Shown here piece by piece: positions 8,385-17,777 of a stretch of DNA of 24,159 nucleotides. The notes under the pieces were generated by a model, which saw only the letters and a list, made by a program, of their open reading frames with translations, had not been told where the DNA came from and searched no databases. Source of the DNA: Penium margaritaceum (taxonomy: Eukaryota; Streptophyta; Zygnematophyceae; Desmidiales; Peniaceae); assembly GCA_023375785.1 (NCBI GenBank), contig SZWC01001203.1, positions 100,988 through 125,146 of the forward strand, read 5' to 3'. Position 1 is the stretch's first letter. Each line of letters begins with the position of its first letter. The position numbers and the translations under genes are program-made.

Positions 8385-8554
8385 GGTGGATAGTTGCTTT
8401 TGTGGAGAGCGACGGGCAGATGGTTGCTTTTCTTCCAAACGACGGGCAGATGGTTGCTTTTCTTCCAAACGACGGGCCGATGGTTGCTTTTCTTCTCAAC
8501 GATGGGCGGATGAGAGTCACATTTTGCGTTTTATGGATATCTGAGCTATTTCAC
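8385..8554 (+). mobile_element. 3' fragment of the 530-bp repeated element
   Basis: The fragment has four to five 30-bp units (ATGGTTGCTTTTCTTCC, then AAACGACGGGC). They are followed by the conserved end ATGAGAGTCACA and TGAGCTATTTCACCCT, as in the full copies. The 5' half, including the 29-bp array, is missing. The unit number is slightly higher than in the full copies, so the array has changed in length. Confidence 0.8.
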
Positions 8555-8872
8555 CCTATATCCAAAGCATTCTGAAGAGACCTAACATATCCATTAGCCG
8601 CTCTTTATGAACGCCACATCCACCACTTTTGCACTTTCACTTTGATATACCCACAGGTTGTGAAAAACAATGAATTATCTAGTAAAAACAAAATGTGCCA
8701 TAACCATTTTGACGCTGCATAAACTGCAGCGTTGGAGTGCTGACGTCAACATTGTACTCAAACAAGAAAAAACCCCTATTTTGAGGAGTTTGTGATTGTT
8801 CAAGGGAGGGGTTTGCGTGGGGTTTGCAAAGGGGTCTGAGACACCTCATGTGTTGACAGTGAACTTGTTAGG
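8555..8872. other. Unassigned sequence left of retroelement A
   Basis: AT-rich DNA with no convincing coding frame. It includes a near inverted repeat around 8770-8800 (AACCCCTATTTTGAGGAGTTT) of doubtful meaning. Confidence 0.4.
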
Positions 8873-9951
8873 TGTTATGCTAAACGGAGCATAGATGGTG
8901 AATAGGTAAACGTTGCGAGGCAGAACACGATTTATAATTTGGGACGGTTGAGTAACTTCTAATTGGGTTTGGTCACGATATACCCAGTTTTTGGAACTAG
9001 ATAGCTGATATACCAAGGTCAAAAAAATATAACGCATATGACAACGCCGCACAAAAAACAACGCATATGCCAATGTCACACAGAAAACAACGCATATGAC
9101 AATGACGTACATAAAACAACACATATGCCAACATTACACAGAAAATACCTGAGGAACCCAGAAACGCTAAAAAAAATGTCATGTTCCTGCCACATACCAT
9201 GTAGCATTGATGCATGACATGATTTTGTCATTCACTATGTCTCAGATGAATGCACCATTGCACTTTCTTCCATGTCACGTCCAAAACACATGCTATGATC
9301 CAGCATGAAAAAAGGGGTGGGCGGCTAGTTGATTTTGTTGCAGAGGCTGGTCGGATGGTTGCTTTTGTAACGCAAGGTGGGCGGATGGCTGCTTTTCTTC
9401 CGAACCACGGGTGGATCGTTACCTTTCTTCCGAACGACGGGCGGATGAGAGTCACACTTAGCGTTGTATGGGTGCATGGGCTATTTCACCCTTTCTAATT
9501 AGCGCTAAGTGTACTTCGATGACAAGTGCTGAAATGATCGAACATGTAAGTACAAAATTGTCGAGTTATGAATGAGGCAAATTTGGGATCCATTGTCGAT
9601 TGCCGGACGACGCGTGGAGTTGTGAGTGATTGGATTCAAGAAGGTCTGTCGAAGAGTCGGGGGTCTTCAAGAATCGGCGGTGATGATGCAAGATGCATCT
9701 TTTTGGCTCCAGATTCGTCTTGGTGCGTTGAGAAGTCGATCGAAAGGTCATGATGCTTTTTTCATAGGTTTGCGAGAGTGGTCCAAGCCGTCGGAAGGTT
9801 AAGGAATACTCACTAAGGGCGATGCAGTTGGCCAGTTTGCACTCGACCGTCCGAGTGATTATCGCGGTTTCATGACCCGTAGGGCTGTTATGTAATAACA
9901 AAAATGCCAACTCAAAAAGATTAGGGACTCGTGTATGTCTGGTACGTAACA
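8873..9951 (-). repeat. 3' LTR of element A (with nested insertion)
   Basis: It begins TGTTATG and ends GTAACA in plus-strand reading, the standard TG...CA with the same terminal sequence as the LTRs at 13493 and 21697. Removing the 530-bp insertion (8965-9494) and one target copy leaves about 543 bp, close to the 566 bp of the partner LTR. Confidence 0.85.
8965..9494 (+). mobile_element. 530-bp repeated element, full copy 1
   Basis: The element is inserted in the 3' LTR of A and flanked by a perfect CTAATT duplication (8959-8964 and 9495-9500). It begins GGGTTTGGTCAC and ends CTATTTCACCCTTT. Inside are four 29-bp units (AACGCATATGACAACGCC type, about 9030-9145) and three to four 30-bp units (GGATGGTTGCTTTT type, about 9350-9445), separated by unique sequence. 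It has no coding capacity. Comparison with uninterrupted LTRs at 13590 and 21785 shows exactly where it entered. Terminal inverted repeats are at best a few bases (GGGT). The class is unknown; a non-autonomous DNA transposon is my first guess. Confidence 0.85.
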
Positions 9952-9965
9952 CTTCCTCCTCTTTT
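9952..9965 (-). promoter_or_regulatory. Polypurine tract of element A
   Basis: On the minus strand AAAAGAGGAGGAAG lies directly before the 3' LTR, the place where plus-strand DNA synthesis is primed in LTR retroelements. Confidence 0.75.
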
Positions 9966-10011
9966 GGCCGTGACGTCCTTTCGCGCGTGCAGATGTGGCC
10001 AGGTGGCAGTG

Positions 10012-10190
10012 TTAATAGCCGTCGATGAGATCATCGACGTCTTGGAGGTTATCGTAGGGTTCCCAGCTATTGTGCACGGTGCCGTAGCCGTGCCACTTGA
10101 CGAGATACTCTGTCATTATGCCTCATTGTTGATGGCCGAGGATGTCCTCGATGACAAACTCCGTGTCTTTGTCCACTTGAATGGGAGGCA
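10012..10190 (-). pseudogene. Chromodomain of element A
   Basis: The minus strand reads a C-terminal chromodomain, including EFVIEDILGH, EYLVKWHGYG and HNSWEPYDNL, ending at TAA 10012-10014. One in-frame stop lies between the first two blocks. Chromodomains of chromoviral integrases guide insertion by binding histone marks. The sequence upstream of it is truncated relative to element B. Confidence 0.8.
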
Positions 10191-10319
10191 GAGGAGGGAC
10201 ATCTCTACCAAGAAAGTTCTCTCCGTGGTCTCAGTAGTACTTGAGTTTGCTTCGGCCATGTAGTCCTGTTGGTGCAGCAAGCAGTTTGCCATAAACCAAT
10301 TTAAACGGATTTTCACCCG

Positions 10320-10805
10320 TTCCGGTGGAAACTGATGAATTCTATGCGATTTTGGCGGTCGGGAGTTTTGTGCTCAATCCTTCCCATAGGATTCACATAA
10401 TTTCTTGAGAAGCTATTTGATTGGTCCACTCGATTTTTTCATCAGTTTGAGGATGAAGTGTTGTTGATAGTATAATTTGGCTGTCGTAGCGAGTCTTGAG
10501 TTCGCACCAAAAACAATTGGTGAATCGACTGTCTCTGCAGCTTGTGATGGTTCTGGGAACGTCATGTAGTCACACGATGTTATTTAGAAACAGTCGTGCT
10601 ATTCCTTTGGCGGTGACGGTGGTTGCTTTCAGAATAAAATGGCACATTTTGGAAAACCTGTCAACTACCACGAGGATTGCGTCATATCCCTCAGGTGTGA
10701 CTAGTAATCTTGTGACGAAGTCCATGGAGATGTCACCCCATGGTTCTGTTTGAATAGGGAGCAGATGTAGAAGTCCGGGTGGTCGTGTGCAATGGGATTT
10801 TTGTC
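10320..10805 (-). pseudogene. Integrase catalytic core of element A (broken)
   Basis: The minus strand matches the integrase core of element B. It shows the first Asp (SMDFVTRLLVTPEGYDAI), the second Asp region (TITSCRDSRFTN, where SDRD has become SCRD), and the HPQTDEKIEWTNQ block carrying the catalytic Glu. Several stops and frameshifts are present. The HHCC zinc-binding N-terminus is missing because the frame comes directly from RT. Confidence 0.8.
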
Positions 10806-11300
10806 ATTGCGGCTGTACACCAGGATGTTGTCGGTGCGGCTGCACATCAGGATGTTGTCAAGGTATGCCGCGACACAACCATCAAGGTTTGGGCTTAATT
10901 TTTTTTTCATTGCCGCAATGAATGTCGTTGTGGCATTCGTAATTCCAAACGAAATTATCATGAGATCAAAATGCCCATAGCAAGTTTGGAATGCCGTCTT
11001 TTCAATGCTGGTGTCTGCCACACGAATCAGGTGATATCCGTTGCGTAAGTCAATCTTGGTGAATATTCGGGCCCCTCGGAGTTGGTCGAAAAGTTCGTCG
11101 GCTCAACAAAGAGATTAGAAGTTCTTGATGGTAGCATCGTTCAGCGCCCGACAGTCCACGCACATATGCATCTCACCAGTTTTTGTTTTCACAAACGGTA
11201 GTGGTACGACGTATGGTGACCAAGATGGGTTTGTCAGCTCGTGAATGCTCATCCGATAGGCTCCTCAAAATGTGGGTCGGCTGCTCAGCTTTAGTTTGAT
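10805..11300 (-). pseudogene. Reverse transcriptase of element A (partial)
   Basis: RT motifs seen on the minus strand are SPYVVPLPFVKTKTGEMHMC, CRALNDATIKNF and the palm sequence AAYLDNIL, where the usual catalytic YLDD/YIDD is changed to YLDN. A 24-base tandem duplication just after the palm gives DNILMCSRTDNILVYSR. Thumb and RNase H are missing. Stops and a shift occur near 11105-11130. Confidence 0.8.
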
Positions 11301-11797
11301 GCGATGGTCGATATTTTGTCGAGGAGGTACGGTTCTTCGGAGTTCATTGGAAAAGAAAGTCACAAACACTTGGATGAGTGGTGCGAACTCTTCGGGTACC
11401 ATCACGAACTTTGTTGATGCCAATGAGGCTGATGAGGTCGATTAGAGTGATGAGTTGGCTGCTGCTACTTCTGCTTCCTCTATTGGCTCGAGATGTACAA
11501 GCCACACACGAGTTCCTCTTCATATGTAGTGTTTAGCCACATTGAGCGGTATAAGCTGCACGGGCTGTCGCTTTTTGGCTACCACGACTTCCTCTCCTGC
11601 GTCCACTTCTCCTATGCCAACTGTCGTCTTCTATTCCACACGCAAAAGTTGTCTCTTAGTACCGTCAATTTCAAAATAGACGGCGTCACTGTTCCAATCA
11701 ACCTGTAGATTGTGTTGGTACAGAAAATCTCGTCCGAGAATGATTTTGTGATCACTCAATGGACAAGACCTCTAGACCATTACATCCCGCAGATCTC

Positions 11798-12110
11798 CTA
11801 CCTATATTTGTAATGCTTCTCGAAGTCTCCGTATCTACAATCTTCTGTCAACGGGTTTTGTTTAAATACCCCTGGTTCGGTCTCCGAACCCACCCTGTCA
11901 TTGCTTACAAAGCTATGAGAAGCTCCTCCATCCCATAGTACCAGTACCGTTTTGCAACTTTTAAATTCTCGAGGCTCGACTTTTAGCAGTATCGCAGGTT
12001 GGTCATCCTCATACCCCTCTTCGAACTTCGCGATCTCATAAATCCTCTGCGCCCTGTAGGCTGTTTGGATAGACGATTGTTTGACACAGGTTGCTTTGCA
12101 CAGACAATAA
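11798..12110 (-). pseudogene. Aspartic protease region of element A
   Basis: The open frame at 11798-12214 contains LVLWDGGASHSFVS, the retropepsin active-site motif (Asp-Gly-Gly in place of the common Asp-Ser-Gly or Asp-Thr-Gly). It would process the Gag-Pol polyprotein. It follows the zinc knuckle and precedes RT, as expected. The same open frame runs into the gag zinc-knuckle reading through CQRRPKWG. Confidence 0.75.
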
Positions 12111-12190
12111 TTGCGCCTTTCACTCATGCCCTTTGCCGTTTCTCTACTCATTTGTTTGCGGATTCTCCCCCATTTTGGCCGCCTGCCTCT

Positions 12191-12233
12191 GACAGTTGGG
12201 ACCGATATGTCCAAATTCTACGTAGTTTTAGCA
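12191..12233 (-). other. Gag zinc knuckle remnant of element A
   Basis: The minus strand reads a CCHC-type motif, NYVEFGHIGPNC, preceded by Cys and a stop. The second Cys of the knuckle has become Tyr. Nucleocapsid knuckles bind the element's RNA. It joins in frame with the protease reading. Confidence 0.65.
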
Positions 12234-12239
12234 GGTTCC

Positions 12240-13310
12240 AGTTTCTCTCAGGTCGATGGCATCCACTTTTATTGGATTCAAGGAGTCCTCTGACTGGTTT
12301 TTTTGTTGCCACGATAATTGTGGTTGGGAGGTTGCTAGCCGTAGGATTCCTCGATCCGAGGTTTGTAGTCGGTGCTGTCGATCCTTTTGGATGTTGCAAT
12401 CATCATCGGTAAGTCATTTTGGATACCAAAGATGGCAATCGCTTTTCAGATGTCTCGCTTAAGGCCATTGTTGTAGTGAAGACAGAGTTCAGCGGGGGCA
12501 ATGTCTTCACAAGTGATGATCTCGTGGAATCTTCACGTATATTCTGCCACGCTCAACTGCTGATGGAGATGCTGGAGCTTGCACCGTGAGTCAGATTTTT
12601 TGTTTAGTCGTCCGAATCATGTGAGCATTGAGCGCAAGAATTTGTTCCATTCGATTGGTGGCGTCAGCGTGTCTTGCCACTGTGGGTTGATCTGATCCAA
12701 GGGTAGAACGCATACGGTCGGCGATGTGAGACCAGCACCGTTGGTCGTTGATGATGCTTCGCCGGTCTCCTACTTCCGTTTGATGGCCACCAACTTAGCA
12801 CCATGCCACACAAAAATGGAGCAGCCAGGTCTATATTTTTTTGTTTGTATTTGACCAAAGCAAAAGTGAAGTACTCCTCCAAACGCATCAGCCACATCCA
12901 AACCATCGGTCCTTTAGAATTTGTAGGATCGAACGGTTCTGATGGGGCCAGGAAAAATTTGGGTTCGCTTGAGATTTGGGAATTTCTCTCAACAAGCACC
13001 GCTTTAGGTGCGCTTGCGTTGCAAAGAGTTTCCGTCGAGACGTTGAGTTGTTGGAGCATACGAATTTTGATCCCATCAAGATTCGGTTCACCATGTCTTT
13101 GTTAATCCACGCCTTTCCTCCTGTGCCACTTGTCGTTCTTGTTGCCGTCGTTGAAGCTGTCCGTAGGGGCGGCTGGTTTACCGCCGTTGGATCCGTGACC
13201 GGATTGGTCGTCAGACCCATAGGGGTCGATCCAGCTGCCGCATAGCCTGCTATGCCAGCATTCGCTGTCGCTTCATGGTTTTTGTGCATATGCATGTTCT
13301 GCTCCTCCAT
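12240..13310 (-). pseudogene. Gag of element A, frameshifted
   Basis: Two overlapping frames give Gag. The N-terminal part (13310 to about 13050) reads MEEQNMHMHKN and a Thr/Ala-rich stretch with GSTPMGLTTNPV. The next frame (13059 downward) reads LQQLNVSTETL and MVWMWLMRLEEYF, the capsid helix typical of gypsy Gag. The same blocks occur in element B (LQQLNVMMEAI, WMWLTSLEVYF), which shows they belong together across a frameshift. Further gag sequence to 12240 is degraded. Confidence 0.75.
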
Positions 13311-13478
13311 CGTCCAAGTTGCCGCAGAAGACTAGCTGCTGGCCGTCGGTTGCGCTCGCTCGCCTCACATCGTAGTCGCGAAGTCTCTAAAATCTTGACG
13401 TGCAAGATGCGCTAACGGCTTGTGTGAGGTATTCCTCCTCATTGGAAAAGTAGTCAGATGCGTCTCCAGCACTGCTGC

Positions 13479-13490
13479 GCTCTGATACCA
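13479..13490 (-). promoter_or_regulatory. Primer binding site, initiator Met tRNA (element A)
   Basis: On the minus strand TGGTATCAGAGC lies two bases after the 5' LTR. It is complementary to the 3' end of plant initiator-methionine tRNA, the usual primer for plant gypsy elements. Confidence 0.85.
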
Positions 13491-13492
13491 AG

Positions 13493-14058
13493 TGTTATGT
13501 CGAACGGAGCATAGATGGCAAATAGGTAGAAGTTGCAAGGCAGAACACACTTTAGAATTTGGGATAATTGGGCAGTTTACAATTAGTGGTAAGTGTACTT
13601 CGATGTCAAGTGTCAAAATGATTGAACATATATACATGCGAGTGTCGAGTTATGAATGAGTCATAGTCGGGGTCGTTGATTTTATTATTGAGCGACGCGT
13701 GCGGAGTTACGTCGTGAGTGGTCGGATTTGAGAAGGTCCGCCGAGAAATCGGAGGTCTTCGAGAATCAATGGTGAAGATGTGAGATGCATCTTCATAAAT
13801 CTAGATTGGTCTTGGTGTGTCAAGAAGTTGATTTAAATGTCGTGATAGCTTTGTTGTAGATTCGCAAGAGTGGTTGATGTTGTCAGAAGGTTTGAGAAGG
13901 TTCACTGGGGGCAAGGGCAGTTGGATGGTTGCCCTCGACCGTCTGAGTGAATATGGAGTTCTCGCGACGCAATGGGATGTTTGTGTAATGACGGAAATTC
14001 TCACTCAGAAATATTAGGGACTCGGAAAGATGTCAGTCATTCTATGTTGAATGTTACA
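13493..14058 (-). repeat. 5' LTR of element A
   Basis: It runs from TGTTATG to about GTTACA in plus-strand reading, with shared LTR blocks (GAGCGACGCGTG, TTAGGGACTC). The outer end is diverged from the other LTRs after TTAGGGACTC, so 14058 is approximate. It is uninterrupted and shows the empty site of the insertion at 8965. Confidence 0.75.
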
Positions 14059-14279
14059 TCGTCGTGTCCTGGGTAGCCCAAACGCCCGTGGGCCGATCTC
14101 GTGTTGTGCCCATGGTGCTAGCCGTTATTCTTGTACCCAATGAGTCAAGGGCATTGAGGCATTGTACATATTTAGTATCCATTCTTATCGCCAACATGCC
14201 CTCAATCTGGCCACATGTAGGCTTCAATGCTTCTTGGTTCACCGACTGTAGTGCGGCAAATTGTTCATGCCACACGTAG
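14059..14279. other. Unassigned segment between element A and the MULE piece
   Basis: A 94-codon minus-strand frame (14338-14054) has a balanced, protein-like composition, but I do not recognise it and it overlaps the plus-strand MULE-related reading. Neither interpretation is firm. Confidence 0.3.
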
Positions 14280-15255
14280 CGTTCGCATGCAGCTGTTGCT
14301 TGGACCTCACTATCCGGATCCGCTAACAACCAACCCAAGCGTCGATTATGTTGACCCCATCCATCTCCGCTTATTCGCGGAATGGGATGAAGACATGAGA
14401 GAGCACAATCATTGGGATGTGGAGGACGAAGCTACACTGTTGTCATCCATGGCCTCCGGATCCCCCAACCGAGACCCATGACGTACAAAGGCAGAAAAAC
14501 AGTTCGTGTGCATCCGGAACAGTACTACCCACCCATTGGTACGTCCTACATCCGGCATGGTAATGCGCAATGGCACATCCCATGTATGGACTAGAGTGCT
14601 TGCTAAGGCCACGTCCCACCACAATTAGCTGGAAGTCGGGCACCAAACACCACACACCACAAAAGCGGAAAGAGCCATCGTAAATGCGTAAGCATCCCTT
14701 GTCACCATTTGCCACATCGTAGGCTAAAATCCCAATCACTTTTTCTCGATGTTCTATTTTCTTTGGAGTGCAAGTCCCTCCAACGAGGATGATGGTGGGC
14801 CAGATGGGGCATACTTCCAGGGAGGCATGGAGTTCCAAACCATGGAAGAGTGCCACTGCGCCATAGAGGACTATGCCATCCAATAGCAATCTCCGTTGAA
14901 GTGGGAGCGGTCGGAACCCTGTCCTTTAGTGGTACGTTGTCGCAACCAGAAAAGCGAGGGGTGTGACTGGGGCATCCGTGATTGCATGAGCAGCAAGTCC
15001 CACATTTGCGTGGTGTTGTTTTACGTCAACAGTCACAACGGCACCCCAAGCCAAACTAAGGGAAATCACATGTGCACAACAAAGTGGGTCTTACGACGCA
15101 TAAGAGACACGGTGGCCAAAAACCCTATTACCGACATTAAAGCTCTCTACGTTGTCATGGAAGAAGCTGTAACCCATGAAAACGTTGCCTACTAACTCAT
15201 ATGGAGGGTTTGGGACAAGGTGGAAGAGGAATTGATGGAAGAGAAGACAACCTCC
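14280..15255 (+). pseudogene. MULE transposase N-terminal fragment, second family
   Basis: This plus-strand relic encodes the start of a Mutator-like transposase. The frame through 14780-15195 shows GMEFQTMEECHCAIEDYAI, then RCRNQKSEGCDWGIRDC and GNHMCTTKWVLRRI, then KNPITDIKALYVVMEE and (after a stop) WRVWDKVEEELMEE. This is the conserved order of the MULE zinc-binding N-terminal domain and the helical block before the DDE core. The DDE core is absent because LTR sequence begins at 15256. Stops lie after the CAIEDYAIQ block and at about 15196. Upstream, acidic readings at 14280-14594 (WDVEDEATLLSS, GRKTVRVHPEQYYPP) may be a first exon with a frameshift. It differs in sequence from the minus-strand MULE at 4158-7737. 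Confidence 0.75.
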
Positions 15256-15856
15256 GTAGATGGTGAACAGGTAGAAGTTGTGAGGCAGAACACAATTGAG
15301 AATTTGGGACACTTCAGCAAAGTATAAGTAGGGTAGATGGTGGACAGGTAGAAGTTATGAGGCTCAACACGATTAAATATTTGGCACACTTGAGCAATTT
15401 AGAATTATCAATCACTGTACTTTGATGACTAGTGTTAAAATGATGGAACACATACATACAAGTGCAAGTTGCAGATGAGACATAGTCAGGGTCGTTGGGT
15501 CGATCATCGAGCGACGCGTGCCAAGTCACGCCGTGAATTGTTGGATCTAGAAGCTCCGCCGAGGAATCGGTGACTTTGAATAGTGATGGCGAAGATGTGA
15601 TAGGCATCCTCATAAATATTTCTATATATGTCAAGAAGTCAACCGGAAGGTCGTGACACTTCGGTTGTCGATTGTCAAAAGTGGTCAAAGTTGTTTGAAG
15701 GTTCAAAAGGGTTTGCAAAAGGACGAGGGTAGTTGGCCAAATCTCCCTCGACCGTCGGAGCAAGAATCGAGGTCTTAACGTGCGGTGGGCTATTTGTGTA
15801 ATGAAAGGAATGTCCACTCGAAAGATTAGGGACTCCTCTATGTTTGTTTTGTAATA
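15256..15856 (-). repeat. 3' LTR of element B, truncated and locally duplicated
   Basis: LTR homology starts with GTAGATGGTGAACAGGTAGA at 15256 and again at 15333, so about 77 bp of the LTR end is present twice. The outermost ~20 bases (TGTTATG...) are missing. The inner end is GTAATA at 15856, where other copies have GTAACA. Confidence 0.8.
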
Positions 15857-15868
15857 CTTCCCCTCGTT
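15857..15868 (-). promoter_or_regulatory. Polypurine tract of element B
   Basis: On the minus strand ACGAGGGGAAG abuts the 3' LTR, in the same place as the tract of element A. Confidence 0.6.
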
Positions 15869-15903
15869 TTAGCCACGACGTCCCGGCGTGCGTAGAGATG
15901 GAT

Positions 15904-16787
15904 CTATGTTTGTTTTGCCGGGTGATGGATGTAACATCCGTCGATCAAGTGATCGACGTCTCAGAGGTTTTCACACGGTTTCCAATTGTTATGAACGCCG
16001 TCGTAGCCATTCCAATGGACAAGGTGTTTTATTTGTTTTCCATGTTGTCCATGGCCAAGGATTTCCTCGATGACATACATTCTGTCCTCGTCCACGTGCA
16101 TAAGAGAAAGGGGAGGTACATTCCTACAAGGAAATTTGTCTCCGGGGTCTCTGTAGTACTGGAGTCTGCTCATATGGAATACCAAATAAGCCTTCATAGT
16201 GTCAAGGAAATCGAGACATGCAACCATTGGGGTTTGCATGCGCTTGATCTCAAACGGTCCCAACCATCGGGGTTTGGGCTTAGAATTATCGGCCCGGTGA
16301 AATTTGATGTTGGTTGAGCTGAGAAGGACTTTGTCACCAACGGCGAAAACATTGTCGCTACGATATTGGTCAGCTGCTCGCTTCATCACCGCTTGTGTCT
16401 TCGCGAGCGTCTGCCATGTTTTCTCCTCAATGGTGGAGAATTTTTTACATTGTATTCCAGGTGGTGTGGTGGGAAGTTTTTCAAATACCACTTTGAACAG
16501 GGTTTTACCCCTTGCGGTGGAAATTGTCGAATTGTATGCGAATTCTGCCGTCGATAGTTTTTGTGGCCAATCACTCCCATGAGGTTTGCTTAATGTTTGG
16601 AGAAGTTGCTCGAGCATCTGATCGGTTTGCTCGGTCTGGCCACGGGTTTGATGGTGGAATGCCGTTGAAAGCTCGATCCAACTGCCGTAGCGAGCCATTA
16701 GTTCGCGCCAGAAACGGTTGGAGAATCGCCCGTCCCTGTCACTCGTGATAGTCTTAGACATGCCGTGTAGCCGTACGGTATAATTTA
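15904..16787 (-). pseudogene. Integrase C-terminal half and chromodomain of element B
   Basis: A 281-codon frame reads the second catalytic Asp region (TITSDRDGRFSNRFW), the AFHHQTRGQTEQTDQ block with the catalytic Glu, the GDKVLLSSTNI beta-barrel region, and a chromodomain (MYVIEEILGHGQ, HLVHWNGYDG, NNWKPCENL). An in-frame TGA at 15961-15963 cuts the chromodomain end; homology to element A continues to a stop at 15904-15906. At its start the frame runs out of the nested 530-bp element, so the apparent Met start is not native. Without the insertion it would join the frame at 17318. Confidence 0.88.
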
Positions 16788-17317
16788 AAAGGGTGAAATA
16801 GCTCAAATACCCATAAAACGCAAAGTGTGACTCTCATCCGCCTGTCGTTTGGAAGAAAAGAAACGATCCACCCGTGGTTCGGAAGAAAAGCAACCATCCG
16901 CCCACCATGCGTTACAAAAGCAACCATTTGCCCAGCCTCCGCAATAAAATCAACCAGCCGTCCACCCCTTTCTTCATGCTGGATCACAGCATGTGTTTTG
17001 GACCTGACATGGAAAAAAACGTGCAATGGTGCATCCGTCTGAGACGAGGTGAATGACAAAAACTATGTCATGCATCAATGCTACATGGTATGTGGTGGGA
17101 ACATGACTTTTTTTTTAGCGTTTCTTGGTTCCTAAGGTACTTTCTGTGTAACGTTGGCATTTGCGTTCTTTTTACAGCATTGTCATGTGCGTTATATTTT
17201 GTGCGACATTGTCATATGCATTTTTTTGGTGCGGCATTGTCATATGCGTTCTTTTGTGCGCGACATTGGCATATCAGCTATATAGTTCCAAAAACTGGGT
17301 ATATTGTGACTGAACCC
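16788..17317 (-). mobile_element. 530-bp repeated element, full copy 2
   Basis: This is the reverse orientation of the copy at 8965-9494 and exactly the same length. It interrupts the integrase gene of B between LFLN and YTVRLHGM. Flanks are AATTTA (16782-16787) and AATTCA (17318-17323), a six-base duplication with one mismatch, again centred on AATT. It has the same internal order: terminal block, 29-bp units (about 17145-17270), unique middle, 30-bp units (about 16840-16960), terminal CACCCTTT. Similarity to copy 1 is high, about nine bases in ten by eye. Confidence 0.87.
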
Positions 17318-17770
17318 AATTCAAAAACAGCCGTGCTATTCCCACAACGGATACGGCGGTCTTTGTTGGAATTAAGTGAGACATTTTGCAAACCTTGTCA
17401 ATTACCACAAGGATTGCGTCATATCCCTCGGGTGTGACTGGTAATCCTATGACGAAGTCCATGGAGATGTCGGCCCACGGTTCCGACGGAATGGGGAGCG
17501 GCTTCAAAAACCCGAAAGGCCGCGTGCGACGGGACTTTTGTTGCTAACACATGTTGCATGTTTTGCAGAAGTTGGCCACATCAGACTGCATCTTGTCCCA
17601 ATAGTAGTGTTTCGCTAGCTTCTTTATCGTCTTGTCTTATCGAAAATGTCCACCTGGACCGGTGTTGTGGCACTCTTCGAGCATCATGCGGCATAGTTCA
17701 TCGTTTGGGAGAACGACCACCTAACGAGTGAATCGTTGCCACCAATACGGTACATCGCACGGGAATTTCA
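17318..17770 (-). pseudogene. Integrase N-terminal half of element B
   Basis: The minus strand shows the HHCC zinc-binding region (CHNTGPGGHF, then CKTCNMC) and the start of the core (WADISMDFVIGLPVTPEGYD with the first catalytic Asp, then HLIPTKTAVSVVGIARLFLN). A TAA lies between CNMC and QQKSRR, and another break follows GGHF. The protein would insert the cDNA into the host genome. The reading ends where the 530-bp element begins. Confidence 0.85.
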
Positions 17771-17777
17771 CCTTGTC

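Larger units (their letters stand above)
8873..14058 (-). mobile_element. Ty3/gypsy chromovirus A, internally deleted
   Basis: This LTR retrotransposon lies on the minus strand: 5' LTR 13493-14058, primer site 13479-13490, gag, zinc knuckle, protease, reverse transcriptase, integrase core, chromodomain, polypurine tract, 3' LTR 8873-9951. The order PR-RT-IN with a C-terminal chromodomain marks a chromovirus. The RT palm (AAYLDNIL) is followed within about 30 codons by the integrase entry, so RT thumb, RNase H and the integrase HHCC region are missing. The integrase C-terminal part before the chromodomain is also shortened. Over their first 90 bases the LTRs differ at roughly one position in five, indicating age or recombination. 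No matching 5-bp target duplication is visible at 8872 and 14059. Confidence 0.88.

Noticed and set aside
9026..9145. CRISPR-like 29-bp repeats in the nested element
   Set aside because: There are no spacers between units and the units are degenerate; this is a minisatellite inside a mobile element.
8965..9494. Helitron or SINE identity for the 530-bp element
   Set aside because: Helitrons have TC and CTRR ends and no target duplication, unlike here. SINEs need recognisable A and B boxes and a simple-sequence tail, which I do not see.
16304..16582. Plus-strand open frames over the integrase region
   Set aside because: They are shadows of the well-supported minus-strand integrase frame.
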